Notes: generated by a model from the sequence alone, not told the origin. A stretch of 42,814 nt of DNA from Bacteroidaceae bacterium (GCA_017647975.1 JAGCJL010000041.1:1-42814), one strand, 5' to 3'; numbered from the stretch's first letter, positions 1 through 8,918 are shown. Program-made: numbers and translations.

Positions 1-989
1 GCACCAAATATTTTGTAATTGTTCACCGCACGGATTCGGCTCGGAATAAGTGCGAAGAAGAAGTTTACAAAGTTGATAAACGAGATAACGAGAATCAACA
101 CTGCGATAGCAATCAGTGTGTAGGTAGTTGTGCGACTACCGTGCATCCACTCAGGCTCGGTATCATCTGCAAAGTAGAGGTCTGCAATAGGTGTCAAACG
201 AGGGGTGATAAGTGCAAGTTGCTGCTTGTATTCCTCTTCAGAAAATCCTCGTTTCTCGCAATCGTTTTTAAGATATTCAAGCATTCGCTGCTCAGCTTCT
301 TTGGGCGATGCACCTTCACGAAGCAGAACATAGTATGGAATTCCCCAGTTTGGCTCATCTTCGGGCTTGGCTTCGGGCATAATTATATATCCCTCACTAT
401 TTGATATTGTCGAGGGCTTTGGGAAATCCTTATAAATGCCGGAGATGACGCGTTGTGCCTGGCTAATGGCTCCGCGACCATAATTGATTCTGTCGCCTAC
501 ATTCAAGTTGCAACGCTTGGCTATGGTCTCCGATATAATCATACCTTGATTAGCCTTGAACTCCTCGTCAATGCCTCCCGCGATAAACTCAAATGGAAAG
601 ACTGCCAAGGCACTGAGTTCTGCACTACCAATACTAATTGTGAAGTTCTCAATGCTTGAATTACGCTTTACAGAGTATTCGTCCTGATATTGTGGATTTC
701 CCAACACATAAATTGCACCAGCTGATTCGATTTCAGGACATACATCACACATCTCTGTAGGTATTCGGCGATTCCATGAATATGTCCAAGTGCCATCCTC
801 TGACCACGATGGATGTTCCAAACGATAGATACGCTCCGAGTTCTTTATTACTCGGTTATACGATAGGTCAAACTTTACCTGCACGGCGATAAGATATACC
901 GCTGCAAAGGCTACTGCCATGCCAAAGACATTCAGCAAAGACGATGTGGTGTATCGTTTCAGTAGTGTTATGAAGTTTTTCAAGTACAT
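1..989 (-). CDS. ABC transporter permease, FtsX/MacB-like (partial, C-terminus off the left edge)
   Basis: The reading frame is open from an ATG at 989 to the left edge, 329 codons, with no stop. The N-terminus (MYLKNFITLLKRY) is followed by a membrane segment at about residues 19-40, then a large mixed extracytoplasmic domain (about 45-280) of the MacB periplasmic core type, and a second hydrophobic segment at about 284-310 ending in SFINFVNFFFAL, where FtsX-type permeases have their second helix. Known family role: membrane subunit of MacB-like ABC exporters or of lipoprotein/peptide extrusion systems. It follows the TolC and HlyD genes by 60 bp on the same strand, so it is probably the inner-membrane pump of this efflux operon; its ATPase would lie beyond the edge. 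The substrate is unknown. Confidence 0.88.
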   Translation of the reverse strand, partial: MYLKNFITLLKRYTTSSLLNVFGMAVAFAAVYLIAVQVKFDLSYNRVIKNSERIYRLEHPSWSEDGTWTYSWNRRIPTEMCDVCPEIESAGAIYVLGNPQYQDEYSVKRNSSIENFTISIGSAELSALAVFPFEFIAGGIDEEFKANQGMIISETIAKRCNLNVGDRINYGRGAISQAQRVISGIYKDFPKPSTISNSEGYIIMPEAKPEDEPNWGIPYYVLLREGASPKEAEQRMLEYLKNDCEKRGFSEEEYKQQLALITPRLTPIADLYFADDTEPEWMHGSRTTTYTLIAIAVLILVISFINFVNFFFALIPSRIRAVNNYKIFG

Positions 990-1049
990 TTTTTTTGTTT
1001 TTTGATGTTTGTTTTTATGAGCTTCTTTGTCTTTCGGACGCTCTTGCTG

Positions 1050-2309
1050 TTATTTCAAGATAAGTACTTCGTTGTCGCCGTAGTTGTCATATGATGATGT
1101 GATGACCTTTTCTCCAGGTGCAAGGCCTTCGATTATTTCATAGTATCGCGGGTTTTGACGACCGATGCGTATCTCACGGCGGTATGCCTTCTCTCCGGTT
1201 TCATCAACTACATAAATCCAACGGCCGCCGGTCTTTTGGAAAAATGCTCCGCGGGGAATATATACAGCTTCTATAGGCTGTCCCAGCTGCAGGTTCAGGT
1301 TGTAGGTCTGGCCGGTGCGTATATTGTCAGGAATAGCATCAACGAATTTCAAATCAACCTTGAAACTGCCTTCGCGAACCTCGGGATAAATCTTGTGCAG
1401 CAACATCTCATATATGTTGTCCTGGCGTACAAACGATGCCGACAATCCTTTCATCACACGGTCGATATAATGTTCGTCAATCTTTGCTGTTACCTTGTAT
1501 GCTGTCAAGTCGTTTATCTGTCCTATGCCGCTTCCCTGCATTAGGGTCTGGCCTAACACAACATTCAGTGCCCCCACCTCTCCGTCTATCGGAGCCTTGA
1601 TATTGAGGTTATCTACTCTTTCGCGTATAAGCTGCATGTTAAGCTGCATCGAACGAAGGTTCTCTTCCAGTTGTGCTACCTGCACCGTGCGGTAAAGGGA
1701 GTCTTGGCGTTGACGCTCTTTTACAAGACTGCAGCGGTTGAAGGCAAGTTCGTAGTTCTCCTTTGACTGCAACAGCTCCTCTTTTGCAATGAGATTTTCT
1801 TTGTACAACTCTTCATTTTGCTTGTAAAGGCGTTGTGAGCGGTTCACTTCAATCTCCAGTTGCAGCAGTTCCTGACGCAGTGACAGGCGTTCCTGCTCCA
1901 TTGATATGAGGGTGTTACGCAGTATGTTCTGTTTCTCGGCAAGATCGGCTTCGGATTGCAGTATCTGCATTGACAACTGTTTGTTGCTCATCTCGATGAT
2001 GATATCGCCTTTTTTGACCATACTTCCCTCTTCGGCAACGATACGATCGACAACTCCTGTTTCAAACGGCGAAATCTGCATCGTGGTCATGGGCTGGACT
2101 GTTCCGCTCAGGTTTACATAGTCATTGAACTCTCCTTCTTCAACATTTGATATAGTTACAGTTGCGGTGTTTACACGCAGTGTCGATGAATTGTCTTTCA
2201 ACAGCAGCCATACTACAAGTACAAGCAACAGTGTTCCGAAAGCGTAAGGAATATTCTTCTTTTGCAACAATGTCTGCAATCCTCTTTTCTTTTCTCTTTT
2301 GATATCCAT
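1050..2309 (-). CDS. HlyD-family periplasmic adaptor (membrane fusion protein) of an efflux pump
   Basis: The 419-residue protein has a short basic N-terminus, one membrane helix at about residues 22-38, a first lipoyl/barrel-sandwich half near 60-108 (GTVQPMTTMQISPFETG, then the G-VKKGDII motif), a long charged alpha-hairpin coiled coil at about 110-240, the second lipoyl half near 240-265 (IKAPIDGEVG), and beta-barrel and membrane-proximal domains to the C-terminus (APGEKVITSSYDNYGDNEVLILK-like ending). This is the standard order for HlyD/AcrA/MacA adaptors, which link an inner-membrane transporter to a TolC channel. It begins 7 bp after the TolC-like gene and precedes the ABC permease, fitting one operon. 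Adaptors of RND pumps look similar, but the FtsX-like neighbour favours an ABC pump. Confidence 0.92.
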   Translation of the reverse strand: MDIKREKKRGLQTLLQKKNIPYAFGTLLLVLVVWLLLKDNSSTLRVNTATVTISNVEEGEFNDYVNLSGTVQPMTTMQISPFETGVVDRIVAEEGSMVKKGDIIIEMSNKQLSMQILQSEADLAEKQNILRNTLISMEQERLSLRQELLQLEIEVNRSQRLYKQNEELYKENLIAKEELLQSKENYELAFNRCSLVKERQRQDSLYRTVQVAQLEENLRSMQLNMQLIRERVDNLNIKAPIDGEVGALNVVLGQTLMQGSGIGQINDLTAYKVTAKIDEHYIDRVMKGLSASFVRQDNIYEMLLHKIYPEVREGSFKVDLKFVDAIPDNIRTGQTYNLNLQLGQPIEAVYIPRGAFFQKTGGRWIYVVDETGEKAYRREIRIGRQNPRYYEIIEGLAPGEKVITSSYDNYGDNEVLILK

Positions 2310-2316
2310 AGTTGTA

Positions 2317-3642
2317 TTATTTTATTTCAATTAGTGGTGTTCCGTTGTAGTAATCGACCATGCGGCTCTCGACAAGATACTGAAGTTGCGCCTGCAGCAT
2401 TTCCGAACGGGCCTGTAGCAATGTCGTCGAGACTGTCTGCAGTTCCATGGCTGTCAACAAGCCCTTTTCGAACTTTATCTCTGCACCGCTATATGCAAGT
2501 TCCGCTGCGGAAACCTTTTTCTGTGCCTGTACATACAGTTTCTTCTGTCCTCGCATCTGATTATATGCCTGGGCTATTTCGCTAGTTACAGCAGTAACCG
2601 TCGCCGTATGTTCCAGTTCGGCATTACGCAAGGCGTTACGTGCAGAGCGCACGGAACTCCTGCGGCTCAGGTTAGAGAATATCGGCAAAGATAGCGACAT
2701 GCCTACGTATGTGCCACTGTTATTTGCAAACTGCGATGCGAATGTGGGATAGACGCTCTTGCCGTCCATGTTCGTGAAATAGTTGGTGCTTATTCCTGCT
2801 GAAAGGCTTATGGTAGGGGCCCAGCTTCCTTTTGCTTTGGCATAGTGTAGCTTGTATTCCCTGACGGCAAGTCTTGACTCTATTATCTGCGTGTTGTTGC
2901 AAAGTGCGTATTCCGTAACATCTTCTATAGCTGCGTTGTCGTTGATGAGGCTGTTGCATTCTGAGGCAACAACCTCAAGTGGTTGTTCCTGCGGGTAGTT
3001 CATTGTCTCACGCAGTTTGATCCATGCCATAGCGAGGTGGTTCTCCTGTTCTGCAAGAAGATAATCGTAATTTGCCTCTTGCGATGCGACATCGGCAACT
3101 TCGGCAGCACTTTTGCGGCCAAGTTCATATAATTTCTGTGTCTTTTGCAACAGATTGCGTGAGGCTTCAAGGTGCTCTTTTGCAATATTTACTGCACCTT
3201 TATAATATATGACATTGATATACGCCTTCATTACATCCAAGGCTACGCGGTCTTTGGCGATTTGCAGTTCTTGCACACCGCGTTCGCGTGCCACCTTTGC
3301 CGCACGCACATTGTTTACATAACGCAGGCCGGCGAAAACGGGCATTGATGATGATAGAGAATAGGAATTGCTGAATGTTGATTTTGTCGTGTAGTTGTTT
3401 GTCTCCGGGTCAATTGAACGTCCGAAATTTACCGACCCCGATGTCCCGGCTGAGAGTGAGGGAAACAACATGGCTACCGACTCCCTGTAATTCATCTCGC
3501 TGTTGTCAAGCGAGTTCTTCTGTTTGCCAACGGAAATGGAGTTTTCTATAGCATAGGCCATACATTCGTCCATGGTCATTATCTGTGCCGTTGTACAGGT
3601 AACGGATGCGGCAAGGGTGAATATTGTAAAAATCTTTTTCAT
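2317..3642 (-). CDS. TolC-like outer-membrane efflux protein
   Basis: I place the start at the internal ATG at 3642 because it gives a classical signal peptide (MKKIFTIFTLAASVTCTTAQ, cleavage near residue 19); the upstream in-frame ATG at 3684 would only add 14 non-signal residues. The mature protein (441 codons in all) opens with MTMDECMAYAIENSISV, the typical entry to the outer-membrane efflux protein domain, and contains two long helical repeats (about 35-220 and 240-440), including AAEVADVASQEANY and LLTAMELQTVSTTLLQARSEML. TolC proteins form trimeric channels across the outer membrane and periplasm. It is the first gene of the efflux operon, downstream of the two-component system. Confidence 0.92.
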   Translation of the reverse strand: MKKIFTIFTLAASVTCTTAQIMTMDECMAYAIENSISVGKQKNSLDNSEMNYRESVAMLFPSLSAGTSGSVNFGRSIDPETNNYTTKSTFSNSYSLSSSMPVFAGLRYVNNVRAAKVARERGVQELQIAKDRVALDVMKAYINVIYYKGAVNIAKEHLEASRNLLQKTQKLYELGRKSAAEVADVASQEANYDYLLAEQENHLAMAWIKLRETMNYPQEQPLEVVASECNSLINDNAAIEDVTEYALCNNTQIIESRLAVREYKLHYAKAKGSWAPTISLSAGISTNYFTNMDGKSVYPTFASQFANNSGTYVGMSLSLPIFSNLSRRSSVRSARNALRNAELEHTATVTAVTSEIAQAYNQMRGQKKLYVQAQKKVSAAELAYSGAEIKFEKGLLTAMELQTVSTTLLQARSEMLQAQLQYLVESRMVDYYNGTPLIEIK

Positions 3643-3677
3643 GTTTTGATGAATTGTTTCTACAATATTACTTGCCA

Positions 3678-3699
3678 AAAGCATGCCAAACTATGCTTT
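3678..3699. repeat. Short inverted repeat upstream of the TolC-like gene
   Basis: AAAGCAT at 3678-3684 is repeated inverted as ATGCTTT at 3693-3699 with an 8 bp spacer. It sits about 36 bp upstream of the TolC-like start. It may be a weak hairpin or part of an operator; no U-tract makes it a convincing terminator. A poor Bacteroides-type -7 match (TAGTTTG on the minus strand, 3687-3693) lies in the spacer, with a TTG at 3711-3713 only 17 bp away. Confidence 0.35.
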
Positions 3700-3743
3700 A
3701 TATTGATAAACAATGCGTTATCTATTTCTGTAAAAGTAGCTGG

Positions 3744-3782
3744 TGTCTAATTTTTAGACAAAATGTGTAAATTATTTAGACA
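3744..3782. promoter_or_regulatory. Candidate operator: palindrome plus phased TTTAGACA repeats
   Basis: TGTCTAA (3744-3750) and TTAGACA (3754-3760) form a 17 bp palindrome with a 3 bp centre. A direct copy of TTTAGACA (3753-3760) recurs at 3775-3782, exactly 22 bp on, about two helical turns. An outer inverted pair CTGTAAAA/TTTTACAG (3728-3735 and 3784-3791) encloses the set. The block lies between and across the kinase stop codon and the TolC-like gene. Phased direct repeats are typical for OmpR-class regulators, so the adjacent response regulator may bind here, but the same DNA could instead act as a transcript-end hairpin for the kinase gene. Confidence 0.4.
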
Positions 3783-5040
3783 TTTTTACAGAGAACTGAT
3801 GACGCTTGTTACAGAAAGCGTATTTTATCTCAAAGCCGTAGCGTGTGGCAATGGATTTTACAAGGGCAAGCCCCAGGCCTGTAGATTCTTTCTTGCCGCT
3901 GGTATAGAAACGGTCGAAGAGACGTGTTCCGTCGAGCTGTTCCTCTCCGTCATTTGATATTGTCAACAGACCTTTCTCTATTGTAATGCCGACATTGCTT
4001 CCCAGTTCCGAATGTACGAACGCATTTTTTATAAGGTTTGTCACCATTGTCGTGGCAAGCGACTCGTTCATCTCTACAATGTATCGGGTTGGGAGGGTTG
4101 TTGTGCATGATATGCCACAGTCGGCATAGATGTCCTTATATATTTCAACTTCGTTCTCTATAATTTCTACAAGGTCTACGGCTTTTTTCTCCGGGAACTG
4201 ACCGTTGTCTATCTTTGACAAAAGCAGCAGTGTGCGGTTGAGCTTTACAAGGCGGTGCAGTGACTGACGCATCTTTGAGAGTTCTGCGAACTGCTCTTCG
4301 GTGAGTTGGGTGTTGTCTATTATCCACTCTATGCGTGTGGAGAGTATGGCAAGCGGTGTCTGTAGTTCGTGCGAAGCGTTGCCAATAAACTGTTTCTGGC
4401 GTTCCATATATTGTTCGGCACGCTCTATTGTATCATGTGCGGCTTTAGTGAGTTTTTTAAACTCGGGGATATTGCTATTTGCTGGCAGGTCATCTACACC
4501 TTTGCCGGGGTGGTAGTTGTCAAGCCATTTGAGCAGGGCGTAAAGCGGACGCATGCTGTAGTGGAAGATTACTGCAGTGACGGTGATGATTGTCAATGTC
4601 AGTATTATATAGAGTGCTATGATGTGCAACAACACTGACTGTAATAGGTCTATACGCTCAAATGTTGGAGTTGAAACCTCTATCTTGTATTTGCGGTGTT
4701 GTGCATCGGCAAAAATGATTGTTACCACTCTTGCCGGCTCTGTTTCACGTTTTTCGGGGATATACACTTTCTCATCTCTAAAACTTATCTGCAAGGGTGT
4801 GTCTGTCCCTTCAGGGAGCAGTTCTACAGAATAGGTGTTATTTGTTCTGTCGCCTGATGACGGCAGTTCATTACCTGTGAGTACGCGACGTATGATCATT
4901 ACTGCATAGTCCTCGAGGCTGTCATCGGTCTCGTCGTTGATTTCTTCGACCATTGCATAGTAGAATATTGCAGCCCACAATGCAAGGATGGGAAGCAATA
5001 CTGCAGATAATCTTATTATGAGACGGTAGATAAGTTTCAT
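3772..5040 (-). CDS. Sensor histidine kinase (HisKA/HATPase_c)
   Basis: The 422-residue protein has two membrane helices (about 9-30 and 134-160) flanking a periplasmic sensor of roughly 100 residues, then a DHp domain with the phospho-acceptor H224 in NASHELQTPLA, an N-box with N339 (LIKNAFVHS), a G1 motif near D364 (ISNDGEE) and a G2 motif STGLGLALVKS around 386-396. All catalytic elements are intact. It autophosphorylates on His and passes phosphate to the regulator encoded immediately upstream; the genes overlap by 4 bp, implying translational coupling. The signal is not evident. Its position just before the TolC-HlyD-permease genes suggests that efflux is the controlled output. Confidence 0.95.
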   Translation of the reverse strand: MKLIYRLIIRLSAVLLPILALWAAIFYYAMVEEINDETDDSLEDYAVMIIRRVLTGNELPSSGDRTNNTYSVELLPEGTDTPLQISFRDEKVYIPEKRETEPARVVTIIFADAQHRKYKIEVSTPTFERIDLLQSVLLHIIALYIILTLTIITVTAVIFHYSMRPLYALLKWLDNYHPGKGVDDLPANSNIPEFKKLTKAAHDTIERAEQYMERQKQFIGNASHELQTPLAILSTRIEWIIDNTQLTEEQFAELSKMRQSLHRLVKLNRTLLLLSKIDNGQFPEKKAVDLVEIIENEVEIYKDIYADCGISCTTTLPTRYIVEMNESLATTMVTNLIKNAFVHSELGSNVGITIEKGLLTISNDGEEQLDGTRLFDRFYTSGKKESTGLGLALVKSIATRYGFEIKYAFCNKRHQFSVKMSK

Positions 5041-5720
5041 TTTTCGTTATCGGTAAATTTATATCCAAAGCCATACACGGCCTTTATGTTTGTGTCGGCA
5101 CCTGCATCGGCGAGTTTTTTTCTCAGGTTCTTTATCTGTGCGTATATGAACTGGAAGTTGTCGGCCATATCTATGTGATCACCCCAGACGGCTTCGGCAA
5201 GTATAGCTTTATCGACTATGTGGTTTGGTCGTTGCATGAAATATAAAAGTATATCGAACTCTTTTTTCAGCAATGGCACTTCCTTGTTGTCGATGGTGGT
5301 GCGTCGGCTTGTGATGTCAAGGGATATATTACCGGCTTTCATTATGTTGTTGACCGAAGCTGTTCCTCGTCGTAGCACGCTTTTTATGCGTGCCGAAAGT
5401 TCTGCCATGTAAAAAGGTTTGGGCAGATAGTCGTCGGCACCAAGGTTCAAGCCCTCTATTTTGTCATCTAACGAATCGCGTGCCGAGATGATAATGACTC
5501 TATCCTCTTTGCCTAATGACTTTATGTGCTCCAGCAGTCTCAGACCGTTGCCATCGGGCAGCATTATGTCGAGCATGATGCAGTCATAGCTGTAACCGGC
5601 AATCTTATCCTCGGCTTCAAAGAATGTCGATGCGGTCTCTACAACGTATCCTTCTCCTTTCAATGCACGAAGCATAATTTCACGCAAAGAGCTGTCATCT
5701 TCTATTATAAGTAGTTTCAT
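5037..5720 (-). CDS. Response regulator, OmpR/PhoB family
   Basis: The 227-residue protein contains a receiver domain (about 1-115) with acidic pocket E7-D8-D9, phospho-acceptor D51 (IMLDIMLP), switch residue S79 and K101 (LPKPF), and a winged-helix DNA-binding domain (about 125-224) ending with the typical YGFGYKF. This is the standard architecture for a phosphorylation-dependent transcription factor. It starts the operon and overlaps the kinase by 4 bp. Its likely targets are its own promoter and the efflux operon downstream. A weak -7-like TACCTTCG (5736-5743, minus) lies just upstream, but I could not match a -33 element. Confidence 0.95.
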   Translation of the reverse strand: MKLLIIEDDSSLREIMLRALKGEGYVVETASTFFEAEDKIAGYSYDCIMLDIMLPDGNGLRLLEHIKSLGKEDRVIIISARDSLDDKIEGLNLGADDYLPKPFYMAELSARIKSVLRRGTASVNNIMKAGNISLDITSRRTTIDNKEVPLLKKEFDILLYFMQRPNHIVDKAILAEAVWGDHIDMADNFQFIYAQIKNLRKKLADAGADTNIKAVYGFGYKFTDNEK

Positions 5721-5780
5721 ATCTTTGTTTTTTGTCGAAGGTAGTGTCTGTTTCTGAATTAAAACTGAAAAACAGTGGTT

Positions 5781-7928
5781 TTAATCCTCTATCAGCTCAA
5801 AATCGAGCTGTTTACGGTCGAGATTGGCACGTATTATGCGTATGCGTACAGGGTCGCCTATTGTGAACTTGCGACGGTGACGACGTCCCACAATACAGTA
5901 GTTGGCATCATCGAACTCGTAGTAGTCGTCATCGAGTGTGCGTATAGGCACCATGCCTTCGCACTTGTTCTCGTTTATTTCAGTGTAAAGTCCCCATTCG
6001 GTCACTCCGCTGATTACAGCATCGAAAACCTCACCAATGTGTTCGCTCATGAACTCTACTTGCTTGTATTTGATGCTTGCACGCTCGGCATTTGCTGCAA
6101 CTTGCTCCTGTGCCGAACAGTGTTCACACATATCTTCGTATTTCGACTGGTTCACACTGCGTGCCTCAAGGGTGAGATAACGGTCGAGCAAGCGGTGTAC
6201 CATGAGGTCGGGATAACGGCGTATGGGTGAAGTGAAGTGGGTGTAGTAACGGAATGCAAGACCGTAGTGTCCAATGTTGCCGGTTGAGTAGCGTGCCTTT
6301 TGCATGGTACGCAATGAGATTTGTTCAATGACATTCTGTTCCTTACTGCCATGTATCTCTTTAAGCAGGTTGTTGAGTGCCGACGCTGATGTGGTACGTC
6401 CCGAAGAACTCTTCATCTTGTATCCCAATTTTGTCACGAACTTTGAGAGCATGGAGAGTTTCTCGGGGTCAGGTTGGTCGTGTATGCGATAGACAAATGT
6501 CTTTGGTGTGCTGTTTGGACCTTTGCGGCCAATCTTTTCAGCAACGCTTCTGTTGGCAAGGAGCATGAACTCTTCAATTAGCTGGTGTGACTCGTTGCTC
6601 TCGCTGAAATATACCGACAGTGGCTTGCCTTTCTCGTCAAGACGGAAATGTACTTGTGCCTGCTGGAAGTCAATGGCACCGGCCTGAAAGCGTTTTTCAC
6701 GCATCTTCTGTGCCAGGTTGTTGAGTACGGTAATCTCTTCTAAAAAATCCCCCTTACCGTTCTCGATGATTTCCTGCACCTCATCGTATGTGAAACGGCG
6801 GTCACTCTTTATGACTCCACGTGTTATATGGAATTTCTTTACCTCAGCCTTGTCGTTAATGGTGAACACTACCGAGTAGGTTAATTTCTCTTCATTGGGG
6901 CGGAGCGAGCAGAGGAAATTACAAAGACGCTCGGGCAGCATCGGTATGGTGCGGTCAACAAGGTATATTGATGTGGCACGTTTGAATGCCTCCTTGTCTA
7001 TAAGGCTTCCTTCGGTGACATAGTGTGAAACATCGGCAATATGTACACCTATCTCCCACAATCCCTCGCCAATGTTGCGTATTGACAATGCGTCGTCAAA
7101 ATCCTTGGCATCGTCGGGGTCTATGGTGAATGTGGTTATTCCGCGAAAGTCCTCGCGTTTGGCTATCTCTTCGGGTGTAATGCCTACAGGCAGTTTCTCT
7201 GCCGCCTCTTCTACAGCCTCGGGATATTTATAAGGTAACCCATATTCGGCAAGTATGGCATTCATTTCGGCATTGTTCTCGCCACTCTTGCCCAGAATAT
7301 CCACCACCTTACCTACAGGGTTCTTGCTGTCCAAAGGCCATTCAAGGAGTTTTACTACGGCTTTGTCTCCGTTTTTGCCGCCTTTGAGCATATCTTTGGG
7401 AATAAATATGTCGTTAGGCATTATTCGATTCTCGGTGATGAGGAATGCGTAATGCTTCTCAACATGCAGTTCACCCACAAATGTGTCGTGGGTGCGTTTT
7501 ACTATCTCTACTACCTCGCCTTCGCGTCCTCTGCCTCTGCGTCGTGCAAAGAGTGCCACGCGTACCATGTCGTCGGTTAGTGCGTGTGCTGAATTCCTTT
7601 CGCTGATTAACACAGGCTCACTACCGTCTTCGGGGTAGAACTCATTGAAACCGTCGCGGTTACGTGAGAATGTACCGTATAGCATGGATACATTGTTCGC
7701 AAGAACGTACCTGCGGAATTCTGGTTCCATGAGATAGCCTTCGAAAACCATATCATCAAGTATGTGTACGCAAAGTGTTCTTGCCGCTGTCGATGTCAGG
7801 TTCAACTCCTTGAAAATCTCTTTCGGGCTCATCTTCTCTCCTTCGTGGCGATTGAATAACCCCACAAGCATTTCAACAAGAGAGTTCTTGTTTATGCGTC
7901 CTTTGCCTTTTCCACCTTTCTTTCCCAT
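5781..7928 (-). CDS. rnr: Ribonuclease R (RNase II/RNB family 3'-5' exoribonuclease)
   Basis: The 715-residue protein begins with a basic Gly/Lys stretch (MGKKGGKGKGR) and a winged-helix-like region, followed by cold-shock OB domains (about 80-215), the RNB catalytic domain with TIDPDDAKDFDDALS (D270, D276, D278 and D279 as likely metal ligands), and a C-terminal S1 domain (about 630-712, VFDAVISGVTEWGLYTEI). It degrades structured RNA processively and acts in rRNA quality control and mRNA decay. The length is normal for Bacteroidota RNase R. An 8 bp inverted repeat (ATTAAAAC 5758-5765, GTTTTAAT 5778-5785) overlaps the stop codon and may be a weak hairpin. The gene stands 60 bp ahead of the response regulator and 82 bp after the transferase. 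Confidence 0.95.
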   Translation of the reverse strand: MGKKGGKGKGRINKNSLVEMLVGLFNRHEGEKMSPKEIFKELNLTSTAARTLCVHILDDMVFEGYLMEPEFRRYVLANNVSMLYGTFSRNRDGFNEFYPEDGSEPVLISERNSAHALTDDMVRVALFARRRGRGREGEVVEIVKRTHDTFVGELHVEKHYAFLITENRIMPNDIFIPKDMLKGGKNGDKAVVKLLEWPLDSKNPVGKVVDILGKSGENNAEMNAILAEYGLPYKYPEAVEEAAEKLPVGITPEEIAKREDFRGITTFTIDPDDAKDFDDALSIRNIGEGLWEIGVHIADVSHYVTEGSLIDKEAFKRATSIYLVDRTIPMLPERLCNFLCSLRPNEEKLTYSVVFTINDKAEVKKFHITRGVIKSDRRFTYDEVQEIIENGKGDFLEEITVLNNLAQKMREKRFQAGAIDFQQAQVHFRLDEKGKPLSVYFSESNESHQLIEEFMLLANRSVAEKIGRKGPNSTPKTFVYRIHDQPDPEKLSMLSKFVTKLGYKMKSSSGRTTSASALNNLLKEIHGSKEQNVIEQISLRTMQKARYSTGNIGHYGLAFRYYTHFTSPIRRYPDLMVHRLLDRYLTLEARSVNQSKYEDMCEHCSAQEQVAANAERASIKYKQVEFMSEHIGEVFDAVISGVTEWGLYTEINENKCEGMVPIRTLDDDYYEFDDANYCIVGRRHRRKFTIGDPVRIRIIRANLDRKQLDFELIED

Positions 7929-8010
7929 AAATACTTATTTGTCAAATTGAACCATTTTATCATCCGTAAACTTTTGGGTGTTGTAGGGATAATATATTAG
8001 TGTATATTGT

Positions 8011-8634
8011 TTACATGAGCGAAGATACAGAAATAAACAATCCGCAGGTAATGTATGTGCGACAAATCGCACTTTTTCCGTTCGGATATTTTACATTGTA
8101 GATATATATACCGTTCTCTTCACTCTTGAATTCTGTTTCAATATCCTTTATTACGACTGCATTTTCCGAAGCCAATTTGAATGATGCTTCTTTTACGGTC
8201 CATAACCGCAGTGCTTCATTCCTATCGTTGTCTATTTTTTCATACTCTTTTTCTTTGAGAAAAAGTTTTGCCACGTTCAATGCATTGCGTTCTTCTCTTT
8301 CAAAGTCTATTCCCACACGTTCGTCGGAAATGGCAAGTGCAACAAACTCTTTTGTGTGGCTTATGCTTATATGTTTCTTGTTGCTGTCTAATTTTGGTGC
8401 ACCGTTGGTACTGTATGTGATTTTGTAATTGCTATATGGTGTGCTTTGTAACAAAGCCCTTACAGCAAGCCACTCCTTACGTCGTGCGTCGCTTTTAAAA
8501 CTGTTTCGTGCTTTATCAAGCAATTCTTTGCCGTCGGGGATAAACCCTGACAGTTCTTCAACGCTTTCGGTTATCTTCCATAAAAAGAGTTCTGTATTAT
8601 ATGGAGGCTGTATGTCTATTGCAATTCTTGGCAT
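8011..8634 (-). CDS. 4'-phosphopantetheinyl transferase, Sfp/AcpT type
   Basis: The 207-residue protein carries the family signatures: ISISHTKEFVALAIS (about 89-103), VGIDFE (D110 and E112, magnesium ligands) and LWTVKEASFKL (K148, E149). It transfers the phosphopantetheine arm from coenzyme A to a conserved serine of acyl or peptidyl carrier proteins. The N-terminal half (KEWLAVRALL) fits the pseudo-dimer fold of Sfp-type enzymes, which are longer than AcpS. No carrier protein, fatty-acid or polyketide gene is adjacent, so it may act generally. A good Bacteroides-type promoter lies 13 bp upstream of the start, so it probably has its own transcript. Confidence 0.92.
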   Translation of the reverse strand: MPRIAIDIQPPYNTELFLWKITESVEELSGFIPDGKELLDKARNSFKSDARRKEWLAVRALLQSTPYSNYKITYSTNGAPKLDSNKKHISISHTKEFVALAISDERVGIDFEREERNALNVAKLFLKEKEYEKIDNDRNEALRLWTVKEASFKLASENAVVIKDIETEFKSEENGIYIYNVKYPNGKSAICRTYITCGLFISVSSLM

Positions 8635-8650
8635 TGTTAAAGATTTATCT

Positions 8651-8683
8651 CAAAGATACGAATAAGCGAGTGATAAATATCAA
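8651..8683 (-). promoter_or_regulatory. Bacteroides-type promoter of the phosphopantetheinyl transferase gene
   Basis: On the minus strand, TATCTTTG (8651-8658) is an exact match to the TAnnTTTG -7 element, with TTG at 8681-8683 as -33, spacing 22 bp (slightly long). The predicted transcript start near 8647 gives a leader of about 13 nt. The -7 box lies inside a TATCT-CAA-AGATA inverted repeat (8646-8658). Confidence 0.55.
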
Positions 8684-8729
8684 GTTTACTTCAATATTTT
8701 TATGGCTTGTGCATAAAATTTGCAAGATT

Positions 8730-8744
8730 TGTATCTCAGATACA
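8730..8744. repeat. 15 bp palindrome, possible operator
   Basis: TGTATCT (8730-8736), a central C, and AGATACA (8738-8744) form a perfect palindrome in the divergent intergenic region. The half-site TATCTC/AGATA also occurs at 8646-8658 over the transferase promoter. It is too short and too far from a gene end to be a terminator. Confidence 0.45.
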
Positions 8745-8887
8745 TATTTTGAACAAACTTAAGTTAATAAACAGCAAACAAGCTGTTGTAAATTTTTATT
8801 GTTGTCGGCAAATTATAAAAAAGTGAAACATTTATAATGTATTGATTATTAGTGAATTACCCCCCTCAATTTTATTTTTATAAACAG

Positions 8888-8918
8888 TTGTGTTTTAATA
8901 AAAAAGGTTCTACTTTTG
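8888..8918 (+). promoter_or_regulatory. Bacteroides-type promoter of the outer-membrane barrel gene
   Basis: TTG at 8888-8890 and TACTTTTG at 8911-8918 fit the -33 TTTG and -7 TAnnTTTG elements with ideal 20 bp spacing. The predicted start near 8922 leaves a leader of about 13 nt before the ATG at 8935. Confidence 0.7.

Noticed and set aside
5758..5785. Inverted repeat ATTAAAAC/GTTTTAAT at the end of RNase R as a terminator
   Set aside because: The stem is nearly all A-T and no T-run follows on the minus strand; I kept it only as a remark.
5775..6230. A 151-codon plus-strand frame
   Set aside because: It is antisense to the end of RNase R, with no supporting feature.
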